Source of the DNA: UBA6382 sp963617965
GTDB taxonomy: Bacteria > Bacteroidota > Bacteroidia > Bacteroidales > Bacteroidaceae
Length of the DNA: 64,000 bases
Assembly (NCBI GenBank): GCA_963617965.1
Contig: CAVEQO010000002.1
Coordinates: 1 to 64,000 of the forward strand
Reading direction: 5' to 3'
Shown: positions 18,268 through 27,367 of the stretch, in pieces
How positions within the stretch are numbered: position 1 is the first letter of the stretch
Layout: every line of letters begins with the position of its first letter
Program-made: the position numbers and the translations under genes
Notes under the pieces: model-generated
What the model was told of the DNA's origin: nothing
Database searches by the model: none
Seen by the model: the letters and a program-made list of their open reading frames with translations, nothing else

Positions 18268-19050
18268 GTGTCAAAGAACAAGTTATCCAAATTCGCCGAC
18301 ATGGCCACATATCCCCATGTCTTCCAGCCCGAAGATGCGGATGCGAACACTACCGTACCATTCAAGTTCAAAGGGCTTTGGGGCAAGTCGTTCTTCAAAA
18401 ACACCAATCCGATTGTGCTTGAACTGGGTTGCGGCAAGGGGGAATACACCACCGGACTTGCGCGACGCTTTCCCGGCAAGAATTTTATCGGTGTCGACAT
18501 AAAGGGAGCCCGGATGTGGACAGGAGCCACCGAGGCACTGAACGAGAACCTGGCAAACGTGGCGTTTTTACGCACAAAAATAGAATTCATCGGCAATTTT
18601 TTCGGAGAGGGGGAAGTCAGCGAAATATGGCTCACTTTCAGCGACCCGCAAATGAAGAAACCTACCAAGCGGTTGACCTCCACTTTCTTTATGGACCGCT
18701 ACCGCAAGTTCCTTGTTGATGACGGCACGATACACGTGAAGACCGACAGCAATTTCCTCTTTACCTACACCGGTTGTATGCTACAGTGCAACGGCATCAC
18801 GCCCATGTCGCACACAAACGACCTTTACGGCGACATTGCACACAACAAATTCAGCTGCGAGACAGCCCGACTCCTGCAAATCACTACATACTACGAGCAG
18901 CAGTGGCTAAGCCGTGGCATACCAATCAAATACCTGAGTTTCAAGCTTCCGCATACGGGGGAACTCAAAGAACCTGACGTGGAGATAGAACTTGACCCCT
19001 ACCGCAGCTACGCCCGCGACAAACGTTCGTCGCTTGACAAAGCAAAATAA
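18268..19050 (+). CDS. trmB: tRNA (guanine-N7-)-methyltransferase
   Basis: Methylates G46 in the tRNA variable loop using SAM. The SAM site is LELGCGKGEYTTGLARRFP, and the FSDPQMKKPTKR block corresponds to the family DPWPKKRH motif. The start is placed at GTG because the family N-terminus KNKLSKFADM is conserved and a promoter box lies 18 bp upstream. An ATG at 18301 is the alternative. About 260 aa. mrp follows 18 bp later. Confidence 0.92.
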   Translation: MSKNKLSKFADMATYPHVFQPEDADANTTVPFKFKGLWGKSFFKNTNPIVLELGCGKGEYTTGLARRFPGKNFIGVDIKGARMWTGATEALNENLANVAFLRTKIEFIGNFFGEGEVSEIWLTFSDPQMKKPTKRLTSTFFMDRYRKFLVDDGTIHVKTDSNFLFTYTGCMLQCNGITPMSHTNDLYGDIAHNKFSCETARLLQITTYYEQQWLSRGIPIKYLSFKLPHTGELKEPDVEIELDPYRSYARDKRSSLDKAK

Positions 19051-19068
19051 ACTCCCAAAAGAAACAGC

Positions 19069-20124
19069 ATGACACTTTACCCCAAACTCATACTTGATGC
19101 CCTGAGGCAGGTAAGATATCCCGGCAACGGGAAAAACCTTGTAGAGGCTGGAATGATCGACGACGACATTCGCATTGACGGGCAAAAGGTTTCATTCTCG
19201 ATAGTCTTCCCCAAGAAGCCAGACCCGTTCACCAAGTCTGTGACCAAGGCTGCCGAAGCGGCCATCAAGGCCTTTGCGTCGGAAGAGGCGGAAACGACAA
19301 TCAAGGTTTCATACAAACCACAGGAAGAAAAGGCCATGGCTTCGAAACCACTGGCCCGCACGAAGACCATAGCCGTGTCATCAGGCAAGGGAGGAGTCGG
19401 CAAAAGTACGGTAGCGGCAAACCTTGCCGTGTCGCTTTCCAGACTTGGCTATAGAGTCGGACTGCTGGATGCAGATATATTCGGGCCCTCCGTCCCGACC
19501 ATGTTCAACCTTGAGAACTATGAGCCTATGGGTGAAACAGTCAACGGCAGGCAGCTGATTGTTCCCGCCGAGCAATACGGGGTGAAAGTCCTTTCGATAG
19601 GATTCTTCGTAAAGCCGGAACAAGCCACCGTATGGCGCGGCCCGATGGCAAGCAATGCAGTCAAACAGCTCATAACCGAAGCGGACTGGGGCGACCTTGA
19701 CTATTTTGTGATTGACACGCCACCGGGCACCAGTGACATCCACTTGACTCTGATGCAGACCCTTGACATCGCTGGTGCCATAATCGTCAGCACTCCGCAG
19801 AAAGTTGCCCTGGCCGATGCGCGTAAAGGCGTGGACATGTACCGTAATGACAAGATAAACATCCCGATTCTCGGAATTGTGGAGAACATGGCGTGGTTCT
19901 CCCCCGTAGAGTTACCGGACAACAAATACTACATCTTCGGCAAAGACGGCGCAAGGAAGATGGCGGAAAGTCTCGGGCTGAAGATTCTGGGACAGATTCC
20001 ACTGGTCCAGTCTGTCTGCGAAAGCGGCGACTGCGGACAGCCCATAGCTCTGGATGCTTCGTCATCGGTCGCACAAGCATTTTTGTCTCTCGCATCGACC
20101 GTCACGTACCTAATGAAAAGATAG
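19069..20124 (+). CDS. mrp: Mrp/NBP35 family Fe-S cluster carrier ATPase
   Basis: Iron-sulfur cluster scaffold/carrier of 351 residues. N-terminal DUF59/MIP18-like domain (about 1-85). The ATPase domain begins with the deviant Walker A SSGKGGVGKSTVAAN near residue 105, then DADIFGPSVPTMF and DTPPGTSDIHLT. The C-terminal region lacks the CPXC pair of some Mrp proteins and instead has ENMAWFSPVELPDNKYY, which I believe is usual in Bacteroidetes. Cotranscribed with trmB. Confidence 0.93.
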   Translation: MTLYPKLILDALRQVRYPGNGKNLVEAGMIDDDIRIDGQKVSFSIVFPKKPDPFTKSVTKAAEAAIKAFASEEAETTIKVSYKPQEEKAMASKPLARTKTIAVSSGKGGVGKSTVAANLAVSLSRLGYRVGLLDADIFGPSVPTMFNLENYEPMGETVNGRQLIVPAEQYGVKVLSIGFFVKPEQATVWRGPMASNAVKQLITEADWGDLDYFVIDTPPGTSDIHLTLMQTLDIAGAIIVSTPQKVALADARKGVDMYRNDKINIPILGIVENMAWFSPVELPDNKYYIFGKDGARKMAESLGLKILGQIPLVQSVCESGDCGQPIALDASSSVAQAFLSLASTVTYLMKR

Positions 20125-20143
20125 CGTTTGCCGGAACAAATAC

Positions 20144-20190
20144 AAAAAGAGTCCGGGATGTTTATCACAAAGACATCCCGGACCCTTTTT
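20144..20190. terminator. Bidirectional terminator after mrp
   Basis: 11-bp perfect arms (20151-20161 and 20173-20183) flanked by A5 on the left and T5 on the right, between the convergent mrp and coiled-coil gene. Confidence 0.85.
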
Positions 20191-20221
20191 GCGTATTTCC
20201 GGGGAAACACCCCCTGTACCT

Positions 20222-21112
20222 TTATTTGCTGAACGATATTGACGAAGAGCCTATCATTGACCCATCGACAAAGACATACAGCTTGTATGCGCCCGCCGAG
20301 AGCATCTCGCCAACATTTACATAAACCGTAACCGGTGTTTCCTCACCGTTGTATTCAACAGTCTTCGCCGCCGAATAGCCGATATAGGTGTTCTCGTAGG
20401 ACAGCGTACCAACCTGTGAAACAACATCGTTGGTAGGTTTGAGTATACGCACATACACACGTCTTTCGCCGGTGGCTGCCGTCACATTCCGCGCAATGCG
20501 GAACGAGGCGACAAAACGTCGGATGTCTTTTGTCTTCTTTGCAGGTTTGCCTTTCTTGTTCTGGGCTGAAAGAGTCACCCCTGTAGCGTCAAGCTGTGCC
20601 GCAATCGCAACGGTTCTCGTGAGATTCTGCTTCTCCTCTGTCAGCGATGAAATCTGATTTGTGGCGGAATGGTACTGTTCCTTGACAAGAGAGTTCTCAT
20701 CACGCAGCGACTTGTTCTCGCGGTTAAGCGAATCCACCTGCAGGATATATGAGCGAAGCACTTCGCGCACTGTCGCAAGCTCCCTCTTAAGACGCGCTAT
20801 TTCGGCAGCATCGTTGCTTTTGACCCTTTTGAGTTCGGCAAGCAACGAGTTTGCCCTCTCCTGTTCCTCGTTAAGGCGCTTCAGAAGCGAATCATTCTTT
20901 ATAGTGCGCTTCATCTCATCGTATTGCATCGCAAACCGGGCATACTCATTTTCCATTTCCTTTTTATCCATTTCCGCCAACTGGACATACTTCTCATTGT
21001 TATCCTTCTCTTTCTGTAGTTCGGAACTGAGAGTGACAATAAAATATGCGGCAACGGCAAACAGCACCAGAACAACCACGGCAATGACTATTGTCTTCTT
21101 GGAATTCTTCAT
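20222..21112 (-). CDS. Membrane-anchored coiled-coil protein
   Basis: 296 residues, family unknown. One N-terminal membrane helix (about 7-28, IVIAVVVLVLFAVAAYFIV) is followed by a long heptad-rich coiled coil (about 30-170) full of Glu/Lys/Leu/Asn. A beta-rich C-terminal domain (about 195-296) contains VRILKPTNDVVSQ and a VYVNVGEML segment. Likely faces the periplasm. Single-gene unit with its own promoter box. Confidence 0.7.
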   Translation of the reverse strand: MKNSKKTIVIAVVVLVLFAVAAYFIVTLSSELQKEKDNNEKYVQLAEMDKKEMENEYARFAMQYDEMKRTIKNDSLLKRLNEEQERANSLLAELKRVKSNDAAEIARLKRELATVREVLRSYILQVDSLNRENKSLRDENSLVKEQYHSATNQISSLTEEKQNLTRTVAIAAQLDATGVTLSAQNKKGKPAKKTKDIRRFVASFRIARNVTAATGERRVYVRILKPTNDVVSQVGTLSYENTYIGYSAAKTVEYNGEETPVTVYVNVGEMLSAGAYKLYVFVDGSMIGSSSISFSK

Positions 21113-21159
21113 AAAATCTTTTACTGTGAATAAAGGTACGGTTGAAAGCTTTTCTGCGG

Positions 21160-21167
21160 CAAAGTTA
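21160..21167 (-). promoter_or_regulatory. -7 box for the coiled-coil protein
   Basis: TAACTTTG on the minus strand, about 48 bp before the start. Confidence 0.5.
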
Positions 21168-21188
21168 AGTATTAAAACCTTTTCTTAG

Positions 21189-21196
21189 TAATTTTG
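21189..21196 (+). promoter_or_regulatory. -7 box for menA
   Basis: TAATTTTG. The expected transcript start near 21203 supports the ATG at 21222 rather than the TTG at 21207. Confidence 0.55.
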
Positions 21197-21221
21197 TACA
21201 AGGAAATTGAACCACCCGCAT

Positions 21222-22103
21222 ATGGAAACCAAACGGAACAGTCTACGCGCCTGGATTTTGGCAGCCCGCCCCAAGACGCTTACGGGGGCACTGATACCGG
21301 TAATGACTGCGACAGCGTTGGCATTGCGCCACCCTGACTGTAAATACGGTCCCATTGCCATTTGTTTTGTCTTCGCCTCGTTGATGCAGATTGCGGCCAA
21401 TCTGATAAACGACCTCTTCGACTACCTCAAGGGCACTGACAACGAAAGCCGTCTGGGGCCGGAGAGGGCCTGCGCCCAAGGGTGGATAACCCCGAAAGCG
21501 ATGAAGAAGGGTATTGTCGCCGTTCTTGCCCTTGCCATTGCCTGCGGATGCCTTGTCCTGCGATATACCACGCCGTGGTTTGTGGCTGTAGGTGCAATGT
21601 GCGTGTGCTTCGCATTTCTTTACACTACCATCCTCTCGTATACAGGTATGGGCGATGTGCTTGTGCTCGTGTTCTTCGGCATTGTGCCATGCTGCGGCAC
21701 GTTTTTCGTTGCCACGGGAGAAATCACCGCCCAGTGCTTACTGGCAAGCATTATAAGCGGTACTGTCATAGACACGCTGATGATTGTCAACAACTACCGC
21801 GACAGGGACACCGACAGCCGATGCGGGAAAAAAACCGTCATCGTGATTTTGGGGGAAAGGTTCGGCAGATACTTTTACCTTGTCTGCGGCATAGCAGCAT
21901 GGGCAGCGTGTTTCGCGTTTCTCGCACTGAACCACGGTTGGCTCGTCATGTTGCCCACACTGTATCTGCCGCTGCACATATCGACATGGAAACAGATGGT
22001 TGCCATAGGGCACGGGCGCGGGCTGAACGTCAGTCTCGGCAAAACCTCCCGCAACATGCTCATTTTTGGAATGCTTCTCTCGGTGGGGCTATTCCTGTCC
22101 TGA
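21222..22103 (+). CDS. menA: 1,4-dihydroxy-2-naphthoate polyprenyltransferase
   Basis: UbiA-family integral membrane enzyme (293 aa) that attaches the polyprenyl tail in menaquinone synthesis. The first Asp-rich motif is NDLFDYLKGTD at residues 63-73 and the second is NNYRDRDTD. Eight or nine hydrophobic helices are visible. The RPKTLTGALIP N-terminus is typical of MenA. No other men genes are in the window. Confidence 0.93.
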   Translation: METKRNSLRAWILAARPKTLTGALIPVMTATALALRHPDCKYGPIAICFVFASLMQIAANLINDLFDYLKGTDNESRLGPERACAQGWITPKAMKKGIVAVLALAIACGCLVLRYTTPWFVAVGAMCVCFAFLYTTILSYTGMGDVLVLVFFGIVPCCGTFFVATGEITAQCLLASIISGTVIDTLMIVNNYRDRDTDSRCGKKTVIVILGERFGRYFYLVCGIAAWAACFAFLALNHGWLVMLPTLYLPLHISTWKQMVAIGHGRGLNVSLGKTSRNMLIFGMLLSVGLFLS

Positions 22104-22127
22104 AACGCAGTCTGTCCGACGCACAAG

Positions 22128-22616
22128 TCAATTCAGTTCCACCACCTCAAGGTCTCTTATATCAGAGCCGTCTATGACAAAGCGCACCAACGTGCGCACA
22201 GACTGCCATCCCTGCAGTCCTGCCGCACCCGGATTGATGTGAAGACAGCCCAATTCCTTGTCGTAGCACACTTTCAGAATATGGCTGTGTCCCGATATGA
22301 ACAGCTGCGGTGGATTTCTCCGCAGCATATCGTACACGGAACGGTCATATCTGCCCGGATAACCGCCGACGTGCTTCATCAGCACTTCCACGTCCTCGCA
22401 GCGCCACCTCAGAACTTCCGGATATAGAAAGCGGAGATCACCGCCATCGCAGTTGCCACAGACCGCACGGAACGGCTTCAGCCGGGCAAACCGAGCAGCG
22501 TGCTCACAAGAACACATGTCCCCAGCATGCCAAATCTCATCACACGGAACAAAATAATCTTCAAATCGGGAATCCCAATAACCGTGGGTATCGGAAAGCA
22601 ATACTATTTTTTTCAT
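22128..22616 (-). CDS. YfcE/MJ0936-type metallophosphoesterase
   Basis: 162-residue calcineurin-like phosphodiesterase. Metal-binding motifs in order: SDTHGYWD, a GNCDGGD block in place of GNHD/GNCD, and SGHSHILK, with a late HINPGA. Small members of this family hydrolyse phosphodiesters; the in vivo substrate is unknown. Its start overlaps the MATE gene stop by four bases (ATGA). Confidence 0.9.
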   Translation of the reverse strand: MKKIVLLSDTHGYWDSRFEDYFVPCDEIWHAGDMCSCEHAARFARLKPFRAVCGNCDGGDLRFLYPEVLRWRCEDVEVLMKHVGGYPGRYDRSVYDMLRRNPPQLFISGHSHILKVCYDKELGCLHINPGAAGLQGWQSVRTLVRFVIDGSDIRDLEVVELN

Positions 22617-23992
22617 GTTTTTTCCAATGTTTCAAATGCTGCAACCTTGCCACTCCTGTATTTACGCATCTCCACGACAAAAAGAATTGCAGTAGTAAAC
22701 GTTGCCAGAAAATCCCCCACAGGAATGGACCAGAACACTCCGTCAACTCCCAGACAACGCGGCAATACCAGCAATGCTGGGAGGAGAAATATCAATTGTC
22801 TGGAGAGCGACAGGAAAATGCTCTTCTTCACCACTCCTATGGACTGGAAAAACTGCGTCACGACAATCTGGAATCCCACAAGAGGAAACGCGAAGAACAG
22901 TATACGGATGTAATGGACGGAGATTTCTATCAGTTCCCTGTCGGAGGTAAAGGCACTGACAATCTGAAAAGGCAGTGCAACGCTTGCCACAAACCCTGAA
23001 ACGACCACACATGTGGCACACACTACGGTACGCATCAGGACAGACTTGACCCTTGCAGGATTGCCCGCTCCGAAATTATACCCCACTATCGGCTGCATGC
23101 CCTGTGTCAGCCCCATGACAATCATGAGGAAAAAAAACGAGAACCTGTTGCAGATGCCATATGCCGCCACGTCAAGATCGCTCCCGTAGCACAGCAAGCT
23201 CTTGTTCATGAAGACGGCTACGGTGCATCCGGTAAGGTTTATGAGAAATGGCGACATTCCGATGCCGAACGAGGGCAACACAATACTGCGGCGAAGCCTG
23301 TAGATGCCACGCTGAAAGTGCAGGAACTCCTTGCGGTTGCCGAACAGTCTCAGCTGCCACAGCAGCACGCATGTCTGAGAGAGTACTGTGGCCAGAGCCG
23401 CACCCTCTATGCCCCAGCGGAAACCATAGATAAACAAGGGGCAAAGCACCGTGTTGAGGCACACCGTATAAATAGTGGCCATCATGGCATCCTTCGGGTG
23501 GGAAGCCGCACGCAGCATTGCATTGAGACCAAAATACAGGTGGGTGACAACATTTCCGGCAAGTATGACACGCATGAAACTGCGAGCATAAGACACCGTA
23601 AGGTCTGTGGCTCCGAAAAAGTACAATATCGGATCAAGCAGACAAAGCATCGCCACTCCAAGCACGATGCCCATGACGACATTGAGCACCACCACGTTCC
23701 CCAGAATCCTCTTGGCTGTGTCGTAGTCCTTCTCTCCCAACTTCACGGACAGCAAAGTACTTGCGCCTATCCCTATCATTGAACCGAAAGCCGCAGTCAT
23801 CTGCATGACCGGGAAAGTCAGGGAAATGCCGGCTATCGCCATAGGACCGACACCCTGACCTATGAATATCGCGTCAATGATATTGTACAGCGAGGAAGCC
23901 GTCATCGCAACGACAGCAGGTGTAGCATATTTCACCAGCAACTTCCAAACAGGCTTTTCACCAAGCTCCAGAAAGGCCGCATTTTCAGACAT
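22613..23992 (-). CDS. MATE family efflux transporter
   Basis: Twelve-helix multidrug/sodium antiporter of about 459 residues. The duplicated MatE halves are visible, with the GIGASTLLSVKLGEKDYDTA block in the N half and GLTQGMQPIVGYNFGAGN in the C half. Two starts are possible (ATG at 23998 or 23992); the second gives the usual MSEN-type N-terminus. First gene of a two-gene unit with the phosphoesterase. Confidence 0.93.
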   Translation of the reverse strand: MSENAAFLELGEKPVWKLLVKYATPAVVAMTASSLYNIIDAIFIGQGVGPMAIAGISLTFPVMQMTAAFGSMIGIGASTLLSVKLGEKDYDTAKRILGNVVVLNVVMGIVLGVAMLCLLDPILYFFGATDLTVSYARSFMRVILAGNVVTHLYFGLNAMLRAASHPKDAMMATIYTVCLNTVLCPLFIYGFRWGIEGAALATVLSQTCVLLWQLRLFGNRKEFLHFQRGIYRLRRSIVLPSFGIGMSPFLINLTGCTVAVFMNKSLLCYGSDLDVAAYGICNRFSFFFLMIVMGLTQGMQPIVGYNFGAGNPARVKSVLMRTVVCATCVVVSGFVASVALPFQIVSAFTSDRELIEISVHYIRILFFAFPLVGFQIVVTQFFQSIGVVKKSIFLSLSRQLIFLLPALLVLPRCLGVDGVFWSIPVGDFLATFTTAILFVVEMRKYRSGKVAAFETLEKT

Positions 23993-24014
23993 ACACATCG
24001 TTTCGTTTGAGGTG

Positions 24015-24022
24015 CAAATTTA
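24015..24022 (-). promoter_or_regulatory. -7 box for the MATE operon
   Basis: TAAATTTG on the minus strand, about 22 bp upstream of the start. The 24023-24200 stretch to its right holds no gene that I can see. Confidence 0.5.
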
Positions 24023-24210
24023 CGATTTTTGCAGTCATTCCAAAAGCAATTTCAGAGAGAAACGGAATGGAGTATAACGAGAGACTGTTTCCGCAAAACC
24101 ATGACAGCAAAATCTGCCAGCAAGACAGTGCGACGTGCCGGCAGAACTGAAAAAGCGACAACATCGGCAAAAAAAAAACATCGTCCGAACTTTTTAAGAA
24201 TAAAAGTCGC

Positions 24211-24218
24211 TAATTTTG
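24211..24218 (+). promoter_or_regulatory. -7 box for the mmdA operon
   Basis: TAATTTTG, leaving a leader of about 84 nt to the mmdA ATG. The reading frame that opens upstream of that ATG lies in this leader. Confidence 0.55.
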
Positions 24219-24308
24219 CACACGGTACTCAGAATTTACTTTTCCACAGGTATTGTACTCTTCTGTACCACAAAACACCAAACAACTATACAAATCAACA
24301 TTGTTTTT

Positions 24309-25862
24309 ATGAGTAGTCAACAGGAAAACATCAAAAAACTCGTAGAAAAACGTGCTGCCGCACGCCTTGGCGGCGGCGAGAAAGCCATTGAAAAGCAGCA
24401 CGCCAAAGGCAAGCTTACCGCCAGAGAGAGAATTGAGCTGCTGCTTGACGAGGGGAGCTTTGAAGAGATGGATATGTTCAAACTCCACCGCTGCACCAAC
24501 TTCGGCATGGAAAAGAAGCAATTCTATGGCGACGGAGTGGTTACGGGAAGCGGAACCATCGACGGCCGTCTGGTCTATGTCTTTGCGCAGGATTTTACGG
24601 TCAACGCGGGCTCGCTGTCAGAGACCATGGCCGAAAAGATCTGCAAGGTGATGGACGAATCCATGAAGATGGGAGTGCCCTGTATCGGTCTCAACGACTC
24701 CGGTGGCGCACGCATACAGGAAGGAGTAAATGCTCTGGCCGGGTTTGCCAACATCTTCCAGCGCAACATTGAAGCGTCGGGCGTTGTTCCCCAGATTTCC
24801 GCCATCTGCGGCCCTTGTGCCGGTGGCGCCGTCTACTCTCCTGCAATAACCGATTTTATTTTCATGCTTGAGAATGTCAGCTATATGTTCCTCACCGGTC
24901 CTGCCGTAGTGAAAAGCGTAACAGGCGAAGATGTCACACAAGAAGCTTTGGGAGGCGCGTCCGTGCACTCCACGAAAAGCGGTGTCGCGCATTTCACCTG
25001 CCCCACGGAGGAAGACCTTGCCCTCAAAATACGCAAGCTGATTTCCTTCATTCCCCAGAACAATATGGAGACTGCTCCAAGAGTTGAGTGTACGGATCCT
25101 GTCAACCGTGATGACGAGGCACTCAACGACATTTTGCCCGATGACCCCAACAAGGCATACAATATGTATGATGTCATAGGGAGCATCATTGACAATGGAG
25201 AATTCCTTGAAGTCCACAAGAATTTTGCGAAGAACATCATCGTCGGCTTTGCCCGTTTCAACGGTCAGAGCGTAGGCATTGTGGCAAACCAACCCAAGGT
25301 ATACGCCGGAGTGCTGGACTGCAACGCCAGCAGGAAAGCCGCCCGCTTCGTGCGTTTCTGCGATGCATTCAACATTCCCATTGTCACACTTGTCGATGTG
25401 CCGGGCTTCCTGCCGGGAACAGGCCAGGAATACAATGCAGTGATTGACCACGGAGCAAAACTGCTCTTCGCCTATGGAGAAGCAACAGTACCTAAGGTGA
25501 CAGTAACCCTCCGCAAGAGCTATGGAGGCTCGCACATCGTGATGGGCTGCAAGCAGCTCAAGGCAGATGTCAACTATGCTTGGCCGAACACCGAGATTGC
25601 CGTCATGGGATCGAAAGGAGCCGTGGCCGTGCTCTATGCAAAAGCCGCAAAGACTGCAGAAGACCCGAAATCGTTCCTTGCAGAGAAAGAAGAGGAGTAC
25701 AACGACTTGTTCAACAATCCGTATCAGGCTGCAAAATACGGCTATATTGACGATGTCATAGAGCCCAAGAACACCCGTTTCCGCATTTGCAGGGCTCTCG
25801 CAGTTCTACAGAACAAACGTGAGACCCGTCCCGCAAAGAAACACGGCAACATTCCATTGTAA
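24309..25862 (+). CDS. mmdA: Methylmalonyl-CoA decarboxylase alpha / acyl-CoA carboxyltransferase subunit
   Basis: 517-residue biotin-dependent carboxyltransferase. With the downstream membrane subunits it decarboxylates (S)-methylmalonyl-CoA to propionyl-CoA, part of the succinate-propionate route, and the energy is used to export Na+. The crotonase-type acyl-CoA and biotin sites are seen: NDSGGARIQEGV, GPCAGGAVYSPA, DVPGFLPGTGQE and KSYGGSHIVMG. The true start is MSSQQENIKKL. First gene of a four-gene operon. Confidence 0.93.
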   Translation: MSSQQENIKKLVEKRAAARLGGGEKAIEKQHAKGKLTARERIELLLDEGSFEEMDMFKLHRCTNFGMEKKQFYGDGVVTGSGTIDGRLVYVFAQDFTVNAGSLSETMAEKICKVMDESMKMGVPCIGLNDSGGARIQEGVNALAGFANIFQRNIEASGVVPQISAICGPCAGGAVYSPAITDFIFMLENVSYMFLTGPAVVKSVTGEDVTQEALGGASVHSTKSGVAHFTCPTEEDLALKIRKLISFIPQNNMETAPRVECTDPVNRDDEALNDILPDDPNKAYNMYDVIGSIIDNGEFLEVHKNFAKNIIVGFARFNGQSVGIVANQPKVYAGVLDCNASRKAARFVRFCDAFNIPIVTLVDVPGFLPGTGQEYNAVIDHGAKLLFAYGEATVPKVTVTLRKSYGGSHIVMGCKQLKADVNYAWPNTEIAVMGSKGAVAVLYAKAAKTAEDPKSFLAEKEEEYNDLFNNPYQAAKYGYIDDVIEPKNTRFRICRALAVLQNKRETRPAKKHGNIPL

Positions 25863-25888
25863 ACATTACCAAAGCCTATCATACAATC

Positions 25889-26827
25889 ATGAAGACTAAT
25901 AAAATAGTCACCCTTATGGCCGTGCTGGCACTCAGCATAGAAGGGGCGTTGGCAGACGGCGCAAAGAGCCTGCGACTAAGCGAGGTGGCAATAGGCGACA
26001 GTGCAAAAGGAAGTGCGTGGATTGAGATACAGAATACATCGTGGGGAACCCAGGACTTTGGCAGCTTCTATATCACCAATGATCCATCGGCACTTGACCC
26101 GGAACTTTCAGCTCCGGAACGCATAAAGAAAATGCGTCTTATCCCTACGGGAGATCCTGTTACGGAAATTGCTCCGCAGAATTGCCTTGTCCTGTATGCC
26201 GACGGACAGGAGAATCTTGGTATCCAACACCTCAAGTTCACCCTGCACCCCGGCGACGTTGTGGCCGTATACAGCGGAAACGGCATCAATCTTATTGATT
26301 CCGTCACCATTCCTGCAGACATTCGTGCCGGTCAATCATTTGCCCGTGATTTCGAGAACGAGAAATGGAATATCTGCCAGACTCCGACCCCGACACGCGA
26401 CAACAACTACGAGAAGAAAATGAGCATGAGCAAGATTGCAGACTTCAAGGAAAAGGATCCCTACGGCATTGCCATGTCAATACTGGCTATGGGAATAGTT
26501 TTCGGCTGCCTTATCCTGCTCTATGTTTTCTTTATCCTCTTCGGCAAAATAGTGAATGCAGCCGACAAGAACGCGACTTCACCGGATGCCGCTACGCAAA
26601 AGAATACCAAAACCTGCAAGGCAAAGGAAGAAGAGGTCGCCGCAGCTGTGGCTGTAGCGCAATCCAACTCCGGCACGGGTGACGAGAACCTTGACGCAGC
26701 ACTCATCGCGCTGGCCTTGAATGCAGAATTTGCCCATGACGAAGAAAGCGGTGTCATCACCATCAAGGAATCCCACTCTGAATGGTCCAACAAGGCAAGC
26801 GCAATCGGAGCAGGGATGCTAAAATAA
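25889..26827 (+). CDS. OadG-type small membrane subunit with N-terminal LTD-like domain
   Basis: 312 residues. A signal peptide (to about residue 22) is followed by a lamin-tail-like beta domain (about 27-165, with SEVAIGDSAKGSAWIEIQN). One membrane helix (about 190-217) precedes an Ala/Glu-rich cytoplasmic tail, as in the gamma subunit of Na+ pumping decarboxylases. Classical OadG proteins are near 80 residues, so the periplasmic LTD part is an extension that I believe recurs in Bacteroidetes. It lies between mmdA and the biotin carrier. Confidence 0.8.
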   Translation: MKTNKIVTLMAVLALSIEGALADGAKSLRLSEVAIGDSAKGSAWIEIQNTSWGTQDFGSFYITNDPSALDPELSAPERIKKMRLIPTGDPVTEIAPQNCLVLYADGQENLGIQHLKFTLHPGDVVAVYSGNGINLIDSVTIPADIRAGQSFARDFENEKWNICQTPTPTRDNNYEKKMSMSKIADFKEKDPYGIAMSILAMGIVFGCLILLYVFFILFGKIVNAADKNATSPDAATQKNTKTCKAKEEEVAAAVAVAQSNSGTGDENLDAALIALALNAEFAHDEESGVITIKESHSEWSNKASAIGAGMLK

Positions 26828-26859
26828 CAACAACACATAAAAACAAAAAACTCACTAAA

Positions 26860-27291
26860 ATGAAAGAATACAAATACATCATTAACGGGAACGAATATGC
26901 TGTTAACATCGAGAACATCGAAGGCAATCAGGCCAATGTAACGGTAAACGGCAAGTCATACAATGTTGAAATCGCAGGCAGAGAGGCAAAAAAAGCCGCA
27001 CCTGCAAAGCCGGCTGCCGCGACAGCTGCAAAGCCGGCGACAACTCCGGCACCCGCAGCCTCTGCACCCGCAGGTCAGGGAACTCCGTTCAAGGCTCCTC
27101 TGCCGGGTACTGTTGTAGACATCAAGGTTGCCGCAGGACAGCAAGTGGCAGAAGGTGACGTAGTCCTCATTCTTGAAGCCATGAAGATGGAAAATGAAAT
27201 TACTGCGGAGAAATCCGGCACCATCGTTTCCGTCTCCGTGAACAAGGGTGATTCCATTTTGGAAGGCGCCACAATGTTTACCATTGCCTAA
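26860..27291 (+). CDS. mmdC: Biotin carboxyl carrier subunit
   Basis: 143 residues: an N-terminal beta segment, a Pro/Ala linker (about 55-75) and a C-terminal biotinyl domain. The biotinylated Lys lies in EAMKMEN. It swings carboxybiotin between MmdA and the beta subunit. The ATG before KEYKYIINGN is chosen; a longer frame overlapping the preceding gene is not family-like. Confidence 0.92.
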   Translation: MKEYKYIINGNEYAVNIENIEGNQANVTVNGKSYNVEIAGREAKKAAPAKPAAATAAKPATTPAPAASAPAGQGTPFKAPLPGTVVDIKVAAGQQVAEGDVVLILEAMKMENEITAEKSGTIVSVSVNKGDSILEGATMFTIA

Positions 27292-27367
27292 AAACAATTC
27301 TGCCGGAAACGCTCTCCACAAGGAAAGAATTTCCTGTTGAAACCAAAAATCCAAAAGCAATCACACT

